Shown here in pieces: positions 25,645-40,000 of a stretch of DNA of 64,000 nucleotides. The position numbers and the translations under genes were made by a program. The DNA is from Lagopus muta (taxonomy: Eukaryota; Chordata; Aves; Galliformes; Phasianidae). Numbering within the stretch: position 1 is the stretch's first letter; each line of letters starts with the position of its first letter. The stretch spans positions 35,596,508 to 35,660,507 of the forward strand of contig NC_064439.1 in NCBI RefSeq assembly GCF_023343835.1, in the 5' to 3' direction. Below the pieces are notes generated by a model. The model was given only the letters and a program-made list of their open reading frames with translations. It was not told the origin of the DNA and did not search any database.

Positions 25645-27698
25645 AAATACAGGTGTAATTATCTCCTTAGCCATGTGCACACAGCTATTCCTGTAGAGAT
25701 TTAGATTTCCTGACCTTGGTCCAGACATTATCTCTTACTATGAATAAATTTACTTAGAAATCTGCTCACTAAGGGAGTACCATCACCCCAATTTCTCTTG
25801 ACTAGCATATGCACATAGAAAACTTCCAGAAATTTAGCCTGAAATTACTGTTAAGTTACCAATATTGAAGGAATTACATCAAAGCCAATGAAACCTAAAC
25901 AATAGGGTACAAGTGCTAATATACATATTTTGAAGATATTTCAGTAGAAAATAAGTCAGGGCAGCATATTGAAAGCATGCATAAGTATCCCAACAACTAT
26001 GGTTTCAAACAGTTCTTGTAACATTTCAGTATATTGCTGTGCAAGAAAAATTTTGCAAGACATTACTGTTAGTAGCATGACAGTCTCCTATTTAGCTATT
26101 ACTCAATTCTCTGTCTTGAGAAAAAGGATTGAGGATATTTTCTTATATTTTGATCAATTTAAAAGTAGTTTATATTAATCATACTAGCTGACTTCAACTT
26201 TTTATTGCTTAATCTACAATTAATGATATTTGTAATACTCGTATCAGTCTACTTCTTTTCTAAATCATTTCCATTTCTTATCAGACTGTTTTCGACTAGA
26301 TCAATGTAACTCCAGCGAAGATCATACCAAATAAAGGAAAAATTTACTTTGCTACTTCATTCTGTCTCAATATGACTGAAGTTACAGATTCAAAATTTGT
26401 ATGGGTATGTGGAGGAGTCCTTATGTTACACTTCTTACAGGTTCAAACACATAATTTCTCTTTAAGTATCTCCAATTTATTATGCAGTTAAGCTAAACTG
26501 ATTTTAGTTTTTCAAAATAAAATCTTCATATGTAACCATATGTAACCAAGATCCTTTGCCCTACACATTGGTATTTTTGATTCATATAAGACTTTTTTGT
26601 CCTGTACTCCAGTTCATCATAAGAGTCTAAAGTTTTGTCAGTTTCATCTACCTCCATCTTTCCATCTTTTAAAATTTAACTATTTCTTATGAATATATTT
26701 CAGTGCACTGAAAAGTATAAGAATACATTAATTGCATTGTTACAAGATGGTAGATGAGACACAGTATGAGGTATTTGTGCAAGATCGCGTGTCATTCTTA
26801 TTTCTTCGTCAATTCTGCAATAATATTTATAGAATATTTATATATAAAATGACCAAAATGAAGCTTAGTCATCACATAGGCCAAATTCTGGGTAACATAA
26901 TGCTTTCCTTATATTGATATCTTTGCATGGTTTAAAATTCCTCATGATAACAATGAAATCCTTGTATGCAGGTTCAAGGAGTTACCTTTACTGCTATAAA
27001 AGTGCATTTTATTTTCACTGCATTTCTCTTTTTTTTTTCTACAAGTCATTACATTCTGTCTGCTACTCAGGTGGAAGAAGTCTCTGCTACTGGATTTCTA
27101 CTTCCTAGACTTCAAGACACTTAAGGTTTAGAGAAAGACACTCCTTAACCTTCCCTTTGATATGCTAAGTCTGTGGAGCACCTGAAGAGTTTTTCTATAA
27201 GACATATTTTCCTCCTCTTTAATACTTCAGGTTTTTTTTTTTTTTTAGATCCTTCCCTGTATTATCAGCCCTTTTTTACTCAGGTGTCAGACTGAGGGAC
27301 TCTTCACCATGGTGAAATAATTTCCTCCTTGTGTGAGTTTCTCTAGTCCTGGGTTTGTTTCATCTCATTGACTACATTTTATCACATCAGGCTTTTGTGA
27401 TTAGCTGTTGAGTTGCTATCACCCACCAGTTTCCAAATCTTTTTCATCATGCTCCTTTGAAGTATATAATTCTCTCCTGCAAGTACAGTTTATGTTTCTC
27501 TGTGTGACTTTGCATTTCACTGTCATGTAATACTTTGGTTTAGCTAACCATGAAGACCTTTCTTTATCATTATTTACCACTTCCACAGTATCTGTGTAGG
27601 GTTATACACTTTTCTACTTTCATAATTTTCACTTCTATATTAGGTCTTTACATTTACGCTTATGCTGCATTTTCTTCAAGTTATGCCTGATTTTTAAA

Positions 27699-27723
27699 TT
27701 AAAAAAAAAGAAAAAAAAAAAAA
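27699..27723 (+). repeat. A-rich tract
   Basis: Two A-runs are separated by a single G; an imperfect duplicate of 'aggtccaggt' follows at once. Confidence 0.75.
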
Positions 27724-27957
27724 GGTCCAGGTAACGAGGTCCAGGTTAAACAAGACACTCTCAAAAAATTGCACTCAGAGCATTCAGGTTCCATACCTGC
27801 CACTTTATTTTAAAAGCTGATCATAAACTTCCAGTCATCTAGTAGGTTGATGGTATGTTTATGTAATTTTAATGGAATTTTTCTCTAGGATTATGCTCAT
27901 AGTTTACTCTGTATTGTACCAATGCCTCCATCTTTATCATCCAAACTTATAATTTTA

Positions 27958-28502
27958 CATATGTCTCTCCAAAAGTAATGCCTCCCTTTTATTTCCATGG
28001 AAACTACAACAGATACAAAGAGCACAAAAATACTATTTAATAGAGCAGTTTTTTCAGCTAAAAAATGCTGTTCTTCAATATAGACACCACTATTAACATT
28101 TTTGCCAGCTATGAAAAGAGCCTGAATACTATGCTAGTAAAAATATTCACCAGCAGCGTTTATTCAGTGTTGTTGTCATCACTGCTAAAATGCACCATCC
28201 ACCTCTGTGCTCATATCCACTGTTTGCTCTCTGTAAACATTCAGCAAATATCAGTGAGTATCAATGGGTGATATTTTTTCCGCGTGGAGAAGTTCAGTTC
28301 CACACTTTTGCTTCATCTGCACTTCCATGTCAGATGTCATTTTGACAGATGGCCCCTCTGCAGCCATCTGTCACACAGCAACAAAACATAATGGAATACT
28401 GTCAGGAAGGTTCAACCCCTACTGTCATACCACCAACATCCACATCTGATGTTGTGGGCCAATATGATAAAATAGGAGGCATTACTTTTGGAGTAGCCCT
28501 TG
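27958..28502. mobile_element. Mariner-type (Galluhop-like) nonautonomous DNA transposon
   Basis: Terminal inverted repeats are visible. The left end carries CTCCAAAAGTAATGCCTCC at 27967-27985, and the right end carries its reverse complement around 28476-28493. Both ends extend outward to a CA-starting terminus and are bordered by TA dinucleotides (27956-27957 and 28503-28504), the Tc1/mariner target duplication. The 545-bp body has no intact transposase; broken frames resembling transposase remnants occur. The TIR sequence recalls chicken mariner1/Galluhop from memory, so the family name is tentative while the class is well supported. Confidence 0.8.
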
Positions 28503-31500
28503 TACATAAATTGTTCAAGGGCTCTAGAAGTCATTCTAGCAGTCATAGCCCACAAAACTGAGGAAAATCAGATCTGAAAATGTAGCTCTTTCAATGAAAA
28601 TTAAGTTGAAAAATGCTAATGCACTGTTCTTTCAGCATAGAAAATAAAATCGTTCTTTTTTATTATTATTTAAATATGGTCTTCACAAGTGAGTTTTGCT
28701 CTTGTCATTGGCTTAATACTAAAGTTCCCCTCCATCCTCTTCTATCTAATTCATAATAAGTTTAACTAACTTGGTGAGTTCTTTTTCAGAGAGAAATATT
28801 ACCTGTTCAGATCCAATAAAATTTGTTTTATGATATGCACACTTTATGAGAATTTTTTGCTTTATACAGTACAATCCATAGACATTAAAAATTTAAGATG
28901 AGGTTTAATTTGTTCTCTTAAAAATATAATTGCATATCAATTCAAGATCATTATTATCAGAGTCACGATTTGGTTTTAGATGTACCAGAAAATATGTACT
29001 TTTTTGTCCGTGGATAAATGGCAAAAATAACTTTTAACCTGTAAATATTTTGAGCTTAACTTAAGACTTGAAGCTAAATTTTAAAGAGTTATACTCCAGC
29101 ATAGTACATATTAGACACAGGAGAATATGATCCATGAATACAAATTGTTAATTGCAATCTGAACATATATAACAAAAAGTAATTGGTGTATTTTTGTCCA
29201 ACATTTCTGACTTGGTAAAAATCAGTGTGCTTTATTTACTGGTTGCAGTCCTCTGGTAATAGGGACTGTCTGCTTCATGCCTTTACTTATTTCCTACATT
29301 TGAGGTGCAAATATATGTCTGTGTGTTTACATCTGTGCTTTTATATGTGTTTGTGTGTTGCAGCCTCATGATCCAAGTAACGCATTATTACCATAGCTAG
29401 TGACAGGTTTTGTATTAGTGTTACAAATTCTTGGAAGTATGACTTGTCAGGCTTGATTTCTCTTGGCTTTCTGAATCTTTGTTTTAGCTTGTTAGCTAGC
29501 AGTAATTTTCCAGCTAGTAGTAACTACTAACATTTTTCTTTAACTTTGATCTATCTTTGTGTGATTGTTTACTGTTCTGTCTATTGCTATAACTCTTATA
29601 TATTTTTGTAACTAATAGGTAGCAATAATGAGTAGTTATGCAGTACACAAAGGACTATCTTTGACTCCAGAATAATAATGTGCTGTAGAGGAGTATAGGT
29701 GTAGGATAGTATTCTTGCAATTGTGGGCACAGGACAAAGTTAAAGGCCCCAGTACTGTAAATAATTCATTAGTTCAGTGAACAGAATAAAAAAGAAATAT
29801 GTTTTATTGAAAGATATGCAGTGAATTTTTGTTCTTAGCCTTATATTTAAACATTATGGAAGGGTAGAAGTTTTCCTGTCAGTGTAACGGGTAAGTGAAT
29901 CACCTATCCTTAGGATAACTACAACCCTTATATTTTCCACACATTCCCTCACTATGCTCACACCCCACTGTTTTGGAATCTTCTCTACAAAACCTTCCAA
30001 TTTTACTTCTCACAACTCTGCTGCCTGTGCTGAGGATTACTTTGCCACATTTAGGGACTGTCACTGTCACTTCCACAAGTGGTATTTTGAAAACCTTTAT
30101 ACTTTATACTTTAACCTTATACAAACTGCAAACTCTGTTCCCCTCCTAGCGCTAGAACAGTTTAAAGGAGAAAAGTATGATGACTAGTTTAGCAGCTTTG
30201 CCCTTCACTGACAAACAAGATTTTTTAAACTATGCAGCAGAATGAGGGCCTTCACTCTTTCCTATAATACTTTTGCCTTTGACTCTTTGTAGGACCTTGG
30301 GCTGACCATTTAAGCAGGAATATTATGACCTAACAGAGCTGTCGTGTCCCCAGCCTGAAGGGGAGCTATTATGAATGATTCAAAGAGACTTTGATTTCCC
30401 TGCTCCAAATATGGTAAAATATCACTCTGTCTCAGCACAGAGCAGAGCAGACTTTATCCTTTGCCAGCAGTTTGTGCACTACTGCAGCATCCAGGTATGA
30501 AAGGCACTTTGATATTGCCTTCTATTCTTTGGCCTGATCCTGCTGTGCTGTAAGTGTTGTAAGCTAAGAAAAGATCGGGCTTCCTAGTGTGTCTTTCTTC
30601 AAAGACACCCTTACTCTAGCTTTTGTAGTCGTCTGTTCAGTAAGAAGACAAACTGAAACTAGCTTTACTTCTTAGTACAGATCTCCATCAACATCATCTT
30701 TCTGTTATGAAAGCCTTTGTTGGCAATCCTGTCACATTTTCAACAACAGAGATACCTCTTACTTAGTAAGAATTATAGTGAGGAGTCATTCATCACCTAG
30801 ATTTGCAAACAACATATGTAGCTTTTTTTCACCTCCCTGTCCCTCACTCCACTCCTGACTTTATGTAACTTGTGCTGAATCTGCAAATTCCTTCCAAGCT
30901 AAAGGAGTCCTAATGTGGGCACTTCTCTGCTTGTGCATCCTGCTGTATCACTGCTGTTGCCCTGGAGAGGCCTGCTGCTATTTCAGCCGTAATGGTAGGC
31001 TGACCAGGAAGAGGCACAAAAACATATTTTTTTTAAGGCTGTTAGCTGAGATTGTAGCTGACTTCATAAACAAAAGTTGGAGCAGCACTCCTGTCATTTC
31101 TTAGAAGTCATATGGATGGTATCTCAGACTACACCAGCAAAATAGAGCAGAGGGTTTGTTGTCTGGACAACATAGTCCAGAAATATGACCTGGTTTATAA
31201 GAATTTAGTCCTGCATACATGCTATTTCTTCCTCTAGAATTCAAAGCGGCAACAATTACTTCTATCTGTGTCTATCTGTGGCTATCAGTTATAGCATACT
31301 GACACTACCCCCATGGTAACGCCACTCAAAGTCTGTTATGGGGTATTCGATATGTAAATATATTTTAATACCACTGGTACAAGATTTATCATAAGAGAAT
31401 GAGCAAGAAATGCATTCAGAGACATAAATTTGCCTACAGATCATCTAAGCACAGAAAGGGAAGGTTATAAATACTGAGGAAATCATTTCCTGGGAGTTAC

Positions 31501-32729
31501 ACACTAAATTCAATTAATTCATTTTTTTAAAGAGCTTTGAAGTGCTGTACTAATGTTAAAAATCATTAATTCAACTGCTACCCCTCCTCTGACTTGTTTG
31601 ATTATTCCAGAGCCATAGGCACAAACTCTTTAATAATTAAAAATCACTTCTTAATCTGTCCTTCCTACTTTAATAAATATCTTGTAATCACTCAACTTCT
31701 TACTCCATTCTCCAAAAACAATTTTAAAAATCTTTAAAATTTCATTTTATTATCCTACTTTTATTCTGTTTATTTGGTGGTCGATGTAGTGCATAATATT
31801 CTCAAAGATTAAAGCGTGAGAATTCTTTGTTGCAGCATTTAGATCAGTGTGCAACAGAATGAGGTAAAAAGTATTATTTAAAATTTAAAAAAAAAAATGG
31901 CAAGTGCCAGTCTAGCTACAAAGAAAAAGACTGTTAATAGACTAATTAAGACATCTATGTGGAAAAAAATTTAAACAAGGATGTCTTCTAATCCTTCAAC
32001 TGTAAGCATCATGGGACTTAACTGCATTATAAAATATTTATAGCAGAAGAGAAACTGTATTCAAAGATAATAATTAATTTGGATTTTGACTTGAAAAATG
32101 CTTAGAACCTGCCATGACCATAATTTTTTCATTTGATGTCATAACCCCTCTGCAAGGGATCTCTCTCAGGTCCAAGCAACAAGTTTTTAAGGTATCCCAT
32201 GCACAAGATTACAGGAAACAGAAGAAATTCAAACTGCTGTATATTAATTAGATTTGTTAACTGAAGTTGGAAAACATGATGAGTTTTGAAATATCCAGAC
32301 AAAATACTGATAGTTGCTGCTCAGGTATTAAAAGCTGCTAAAAGGTATTAAAGGCCTGCAACAGGGAAAGTTATTTCTGAGTTCAATCTAAAGTGAGCGT
32401 AAGGAAGGTCATAATGAAAAGCCTAATGGTTTCAGTGAGTTCAGAGGAATACATGAGTAAAATATAGATGTTTTCTTAGATCAGTTTTCTTACTGAGGAA
32501 GCCTTTATTGTGACCTCACAGTCAGCAAAAGAAATGAAAGTTTCAGTATTTTGATGATTAGTTGTCATTCTGTACGAATGATTCACTCAAAAACAAAAAA
32601 AAAAAATTTGCTTTTCTTGAGAAGCATCAACTATGGCAATGATAATTTGTTTTTTAAATTCTTAGATAGCCCTAACTATTTATTTTTTAACTACTTATGT
32701 TTTGGTTTTGTTCTTAGAAGTGATTGTGA
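28503..32729. other. AT-rich DNA, no gene recognised
   Basis: No coding or RNA gene was recognised. A short frame at 30913-31104 begins with a leucine/cysteine-rich stretch but has no other support. Confidence 0.5.
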
Positions 32730-32855
32730 AGCCTCACCTCAAGTACTTTGTGTAGGTTTTGGTGCCACAGCATTTAAAAAAAACCATGGAACTACTAAAA
32801 GTTCCCAAAGGAGGGCTACAAAGATAGGGAAGTGTCCAGAGGGCAAGACATCATG
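32730..32855 (+). mobile_element. Old CR1 LINE fragment (RT C-terminal)
   Basis: The plus strand shows 'agcctcacctcaagtacttt', 'gtaggttttggtgcc', 'ccaaaggagggctacaaag' and 'gtccagagggcaagac', in the order of the CR1 'LEYC-QFW... RVQRRA-K' region. The similarity is heavily decayed and both ends are truncated. It contributes part of a chance 144-codon frame (32551-32985). Confidence 0.6.
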
Positions 32856-33206
32856 CACAAATACTACTCAAAAAACAGCAATTGTGGATAGACATACAGA
32901 GAAATTAGATAAAAAATACTATACTGCAAATACATTCCTTTCCAAACTAGTGACATCATTCTCATTTCTTGGATGCTGTACATGAAAGAGTATATTCAAA
33001 TTGGAGAGCTGTATTTATTTTGGAATAAATAGATTTAAAAGGTAAGAGTGCATTTAGTGGCCTACCCAGGGCAATGCTTGTGGCAGTGGGTAGCTGAAAG
33101 ACCTCTTGGTCTGGTTTATATTTTCAGAACAAGTCCAGAATGCCTAAATAACCACATTTTTGTTTGTAAAACTTCACACAAAGTAAATAAAATAGATGAA
33201 AATATG

Positions 33207-33283
33207 CAGGTCGCTCCAAAAGTAATGCCTTCCATATATTTCTGTGGAAGCTACAAAAAGTGCCCATTTTTTGTGACAGAATA
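33207..33283. mobile_element. Mariner-type terminal fragment
   Basis: CTCCAAAAGTAATGCC, followed by a 'TTCTGTGGAAGCTACAA' block, parallels the left end of the copy at 27958. Only one terminus of about 75 bp remains, so it is a truncated relative. Confidence 0.7.
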
Positions 33284-36200
33284 TTAGTGGTATGTGAGAA
33301 ACACTTCTGAACTACAAAATTGATATAGAATCAATTGAGATGTTTGAGGAGACTGTTCACATAAAAATTAAATTCAAATACTAGAACAAGGTTTCAGATA
33401 GCTGGGGTTGAGGTTAGGATTTTAGTTCGTTCAAGAATCAAGAATGCCAAAGTTTGGGCCCATGTGAGCAATACTGGTCAGATTTCTGATCCCGCTTAAA
33501 ACTTGCACACAAGAATTTGTGACTTCCCGTTTAGTTTTGAATCTGAATCAAAAAGAAAACCAATCTCTAATTGAATCCTTTTTTTAGAAAAGGGTGACTC
33601 AACAGACTTATATCAATGCATTTATCAGTCAATTAAATACCCTCTGAGGATATGGACCAGTGAAGAATCAGCCCTCTTAACATGTAAAGATGAAGACTGA
33701 AATCGCAAACAGGATGTTCATAAAAAGCTGAAATACTCTGAATTACTTCAGAGTATTTCATAAGCTGATATACTTTTCCACTGGCCAGATTCCCAAATGG
33801 AAAACTGATGTAGAGATTATTGTTATGAAATAGAAAAATATGAAGTCTTCATTGGCAGTAGACTAGTGAAAATACAAGAACTCGTTTTTGGAACAGCTTG
33901 GAAAAGTTTGTCTCTATTCCAAACACATTTTGTTTATCTTACAAGACAGTTACAGTTGAGGGAACCTTTACTGATTTCTCTTGAAAGTGTGTTTTTATAA
34001 ATGCCTCCTGGAGACAGCGCAGTATGATACATATGATTCACTGTTGATCTTTAAAAGTACTGTGGCTGCTATTTTCACACGAGATTTTTAAGAGATCTTT
34101 TAGAATTGTGAAATTATCAAAATGCTCATTTCTTGGTTAGTTATGTGCCGCTGCACAGCTGTGCTTAATTAGGTGGACATTTGAAAAAGAGCAAAAAGCC
34201 TTGAGTCACACCAGTCAAACCAGAAACCAGATTGCATCAAAAGCCCTCTTTAGTTAGGTGTACTTTCTCAGAGAAATTTCAGAGAAATATTTTTCATTTT
34301 TCCTCATGTCACTGTTTTCTAAACTCAAAGAACCCGTGAAGAAGTTGCATAATAATTTTTCTTATCCTCTATTGGCATCCAGAGGACATTGTCAGATTTC
34401 AGTTCTGTTTTCCTGGACATTAATTCTGAGATCTCCACTTTAAGGTTTTCACAGTCTGCAATAGATTGATAACAGAAGATGAGTACAGAAATACTTTGAA
34501 ATAATAATTCCACTAGCCAAACATTTCTAAAAGATTTTTGAAGATTGGACTTCATCTATACTCATCCTGGTCTCAGCAATTGATTTTTCTTCAACTCTCA
34601 TTGATTTCCTCTGACTTTTGTGTATCTAAGTCTACCTATTCTGGACAAAACAAAAAAGAGAAGGAAAATAAGTGACAAAATGGGTCTGGCTGGTACAGAA
34701 CAACACATATCAACAATTTCAGAGTTTAGGGCTATTTGATTCAGGCTGGACTGATAGCGTTGGTTTGATTTTTCATGAGGGAGACAAATATAATTTCCTA
34801 TTATCTCGTGTGTTTTGAGGGATTATAAGCAAACTTCTGGAAACAATCTTCCAGTTAAATGTAATTCTGTAAATGTAAGCCATGTAATTTGTGTTGGGAT
34901 TTTTGTGAAAAGAGTTAGAGAAATATATTTCTATAAAGTACAAATACACATTTTTTTACAGCTCATATAGTCTAATTAGGATTTGGTCATTGAGACTTTC
35001 TTTCCCTGTAAAACTTTTACTTCTTGCTTTTTAAGAACATGTCGGCATTATATGTCCCAGAGACAAGTTAGTGCATCTTTCTCTCATTGCATGGCAGTTC
35101 TGGTCTCTTTTGCCTTAGATGCTGCATATACTAGATTTTAAAACAGTGAAATGTAACAGAGGAGGTCATTTAGCTTCTTCATCTTCATTTCTGTTTATTT
35201 CCTGTACAGTACTCACAGCTTACAGCTAGAATTATTTGGCAGCTGCTCAATAGCAACAATACAAAAAGCTATTACCTTACCCGGGAATGAAAAGCAGTGC
35301 TGAATAGAACTAGTCTACTTACTCACATGGTGTCCTTTCATTACTGGTCTGTCACTTTTATCATGGTGTTTCTAGGAAGTGAACAGGAAAACAACTGCTT
35401 CATGAGACAGAGACAGATATACAAAGCCGTGTTTGCCTAAAGTTGTGAAATAATCATCTGGTCTCTTCAATACCAAATATGTGTTAGACTGTATAAAACG
35501 TTGCAGTCATTCTGCACAAATTCCAGCACTTGCTGATGGTTCATCCCCAAAGTCAACAGACAGTGGAGAAACAGCAGTTCCTGTGAAGATGTCTGCCCTC
35601 CTCATCTAATATGTGGAGGCAAGTACATTTTCCACTGTGTTGTTTTCTGCAGAAGGAAAGAGATCCAGACACAGATCTCCCCATTTTATTTAATTTGATG
35701 AAGTTGCTTAGTTTCATTATATACATAGGGAGTTTCAACTAGAATAAAAAATAAGTATCATTCTGGTCAGCTATGCTCAAGACTGACAACATGGAGTTGT
35801 CTGTGAAAAATCTTTTCACAGAAGTAATCTTTGTCAGCAGATAGTTGGACGTTTGATAAGACAGAGAGAAAGCTTGTATATCGATTTATTTCAGCATAGC
35901 ACTTATCCACAAAACACTCTAGGTTCCTGTAGCGATCTCATTTTGAATCAGAAGTAGACGTATTGGACATTTTCAAATCCCACTAGGTTTAGATATAGTT
36001 TGTCTGCTACATTTGTGTGAGAATGATATAGAAAAAAAGTGAACCATGAAAAGTGGCAGAACATGGAAAACAGAAAGGAACAGAATACAGCTTTGGAAGA
36101 TTTCTGAGAGTATTAGTTCCTGGTACTAACTGACTGTATCTTAGGCAAGCATCTCCTAAATTTTATACAACTCAGCAGTCTCTCCAAGAAAAATAATATC

Positions 36201-36909
36201 TAGCCATGTATTGATAAGTGTTCACCAATTCGTGTTTCTAGTTTCCCCATAATACACAGTTATTCACCCATTACTTCAGGAAATCTAGTGTAGATCTTTA
36301 TAACTTATTTTCCTCTAAGGTAAGTACAGCCAGGGTGTAATAGGATCCATGTGACAAAGTAGAACAAAAGCAACCCTACTAAAATGTTTTCTAATCTAGC
36401 AATTAGATCGGCAAATGAGGTTAAGTTGGTGATGGTAACTAGAGGCTGTTTTTAAAAAGTGATACAGGGGTTAAAGTGAGGAAGCGTTTGATGGACAGCT
36501 TCCCATGTGAAAGCAGCTTCTCTGAGGATCTCCTCAAATACCTGTAGACATGCATACAGCATGGGAAATGAACAGAAAAAATAAAAAGTCTATGCACAGC
36601 TGCAGAGCTATGAGCTCATTGAGGCTACACAGATGTAGTGGAATAGCTTGTACAGTAGAAAAGCAGCAGTGAATTTATAAGAGCTCTTCAGAAAGGACAG
36701 GAAAGGAGGAAAAGCTGTACTTGAGACAAAGAAGAGTTTTACTCTCAAGAGTAGATAGTTAAGGGGAGAGTTTTACTCTTCACCTAAAGTGAGAATTAGC
36801 AGTCAGATTAACTGGAGTTGCACAGTATTGGAATGACAGACAATACAATACATCTGCAAAAAAGAAAGTTCTAATTAGCACAATAATTATTTTTCACCAT
36901 GAGGATGAC
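33284..36909. other. AT-rich DNA, no gene recognised
   Basis: Nothing is recognised except the perfect hairpin at 33730-33759. Short open frames lack domain signatures. Confidence 0.5.
33730..33759. other. Perfect 13-bp inverted repeat with 4-nt loop
   Basis: GAAATACTCTGAA at 33730-33742 and its exact reverse complement TTCAGAGTATTTC at 33747-33759 flank TTAC. AGCT blocks lie just outside both arms, extending the symmetry imperfectly. No known element is attached. Confidence 0.85.
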
Positions 36910-37025
36910 AAAATATTGCAATAGCTGCCCAGAGAGGATGAATAGTGCCTTTATCTGGGAACTTTCACAATCAAACTGGACAAGGCTAGGAACTTGCTCC
37001 TAGCTGGCATGGGGCTGGTTCATCA
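36910..37025 (+). mobile_element. Old CR1 LINE fragment (end of ORF2 and 3' UTR)
   Basis: 'gctgcccagagaggatgaat', 'ctttatctgggaactttcac', 'aactggacaaggctaggaac' and 'ctcctagctggc' follow the order of the CR1 ORF2 end (LPREV-D... LD-VLGNL) in decayed form. No octamer tail is visible. Confidence 0.55.
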
Positions 37026-40000
37026 CTATCTAAATTATTCTGTGTAAGTGAACACAAGCACCTGCAGTGGGTTACTGAGAAATAAAATAGTTATATACTT
37101 GTAGCTACAGAGCAAGTCATTCCTTTGAAGTCTTTCTTATCTGTCTTCTGGATAACAATGTGTTACATCTGACATGTTCACCTCTCAGCAAGAAAGAGGC
37201 AATTTGCTTAATCTTATTCCAAGTGCCTGATTACAAGCCTTAATCACTCAGCAGGCCTGACTATAATTACTACCTGAAGATCTTCCTTATGGGAGTTTTG
37301 AGCAAAGGTAGATTCAGAAATTCAAAAAGTATTTTTGAAGCAATATATTGCTTAATTTTCAACAGTATGAAGAAAGCAGAGCAAAACATAATTTTACCAA
37401 ATTATAGCAGTTTGTATAGGTGAGAATCAGTTTATGACATGTGAGCGTCCACATTGTATACAACAGAGATAATGTACCCAAAGTATTTTTATAATTATGG
37501 GAACTTTAGAAGCAGAAGTCTAGCATAGGTCTCATACATTGCGTACTGAAGTAGTCTATAACTTTCCATTGATTATATAAAAAGAAATGCAGCCAAGGCT
37601 GATTATTTTAGCTACAAATACTGACACTGTAAATGTCAACAATACATTAAATTAATCCCAAAGTTACAACTCTAGCTTATCTAAGGAGGCTGGATTCCAT
37701 TCTACACCCCCAAATTTGCCCTTTAGCTTTTGTCATTGAAGGCTTCTCTTTTTATTTTAATCCAAGTTTTCTATTATCTGCTCTGTTTTCTGATCCAGCC
37801 TAAACCATGAGTCAGCCTGCAAGAATGTCACAAGTTCATTTCAAGACTGAGGGAGCTGATATATACTGAAACATTCCTAAGAAATTCATATCAGGATTAG
37901 AGTATACGCTGTTTACTGAGCCAATTTCCTGACGAATGTGCTCTGTATATTCACGCAGTCAACACCACAATAATCCTGTTAAGCCACAGCATTCATAAAA
38001 TATTTACAGGCAGCTTCAAATTTGTCACAATAGTGTAAATATTTAAAGCTGTATCACTGGCATCTTGGAACCATTGCAATAGTTTGCACCCAGGCACAGC
38101 ATTTCAGACTTTGCAAATACTGCCAGACATTTGCAGCAACTTTTGACATGGTTTTGAATAGCCATCACAGCCAGTAAGAGTGTATTTTTTTTCTCTTAAA
38201 CAGAAGGGAAGAGGAAGACTTCTGAAGGTTTGCGAGAATCAGTACTCCAATCATTTGTGCAAAAGAATGTTGTTTAATTTGCTGATTTTATGCAAAATGT
38301 AATAACACCACAACGAAATTTTGACCAAAATTTATTATTGTCTCCATGAGAAGCAAAGGAAAGGAGAATGTTAAAAAAAGCTTAGGTGCATTTGAGAAGG
38401 AGCAAGTGGAGAAATCTGTATACACCTTTCAAACATGATTATTTTCAGGGACAATTAATGCACAAACGAGAGATCAGGAAGTGAGAGGGGGGTAACATCA
38501 GGGCAGAATAGAGAAATACGGTTGTGTGACAGTCCTGTACTACTTTTAAATCTGATTTTATGAGACCTAGCTCTCATATTCCACTTATTCTCAAAAGCTT
38601 TCCAGCATTCACTATTTTCAATGGTCAATCAAGCAAAATTTCCTTTATTGCTTAAACAATTAACACACTCTTAGGCAGAGTTACTTGTTACCTTTAATAA
38701 GTCTTCAATAACATAGAAGTTTGAAGGGAAAATAAAATACACTGATTCCCTTAAGAATTATTCACTTCTGCCAGTGCCTGATGTAAACATCCCAACTAAA
38801 ATTCCTGATCTCCTCAGTTCTTACTCCTCAAGAACTTACGTTTTAACTCAGAGCATATTTTATTTATAGTAGTAGGTCTATACAGCATGGCATACACAGA
38901 TTCTATGGAGATGAAGCCTAATTTTGCAACTGGAGAGAACAGTTGTGTTCTATATGATTTGTACTCAGAGATTGTTAGAAAAGCAAAGCATGAAAACACA
39001 GCAAGTCCCCTTCTCTTTGTCCTGCATCTGTACTGTATCTCTGCAAACAGACAATATTATTTTTCCTATCCCTTTTCTATTCTTCTCCCCTGAAAGATCT
39101 AATGAAAGTTTATTTCCAGAGATTTGGCAATTTACCCAGGAACCTGTTTATTAGCTTTGAAGTCTTCAATTGGACCCAGCAGTTTATATCTCATCTTTTT
39201 AACACAAGTACTTGTAGTGATGACAGCTCAAAGTCAGAGCCAAGACCCATAAATCACAGAAAGATTTTGTTTCAATATGACCATTTATTATTCTTGGCCT
39301 ATTACTTGTTTCTTTTACTTGGAAAGGCTCAGAATTTAGAGAGTAAGATACGAAAAAAAAAAAAAAAAATAGTTCTAATGCATGTAAAATTATTGGTGTA
39401 GACCCTATTATTTTCCATAAAAACAGAAGTACAAACAAAATTAGTTTTCAAAGCTTTTGCTTAGTATATAGCATTTTATATTGGAGAAAAAATATATAGC
39501 ATGGCCAAGAAATTTCAATGGGGACCTTACAATAAATTGGGTTTGAAGAGGAATGTGTAACCTTTGTTCTTCCTACTCTCTGATCTTCATTTCCAAGTGA
39601 TGTAGCTGTTGTATTGTTGGAAAGTTATTAATGCGCTTACAAAAAATGCCTTGTACACTTCAGAGAAATGAGGTTTCATTGGGAAAAAAAAAAATCTTTA
39701 AAGGCAAATCATGTAGCTCTGAGAAAGAAAAAAATAAAATGAGCAGCTGACAACTGAAGTCTGCTCTTTCACTGGGTGTTATTACTACTGTTCCAATGTC
39801 AAGTGTAGAACTGCACTCAACAACTCTCTCTTCAAATGCAGAAAAATCTATAGAGGCTTGTGCTTTACAGTAGGTTTTTAAACCAATAGAAAGAAAATAA
39901 AGAAAATTTTCCTCTGTTATTACAAGATCCCCTTTTTTTTCCCGTGTGCTTAGTCTGGGTTTTCAACAGAGCACACAAAAACTTACTTTTTCCACAAGTT

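Larger units (their letters stand above)
24937..27957. other. AT-rich DNA, no gene recognised
   Basis: Contains T-rich tracts (24960-24978, 25596-25644, 27232-27246) and an A-rich tract (27699-27723). Short open frames have no recognisable motif. Confidence 0.5.

Noticed and set aside
30913..31104. Short frame with a signal-peptide-like start
   Set aside because: The hydrophobic Leu/Cys start is followed by unrelated text, there is no splice or promoter context, and opposing frames exist.
32551..32985. 144-codon open frame on the plus strand
   Set aside because: It runs through an A-tract and a decayed CR1 fragment, so its length is a by-product of repeat sequence.
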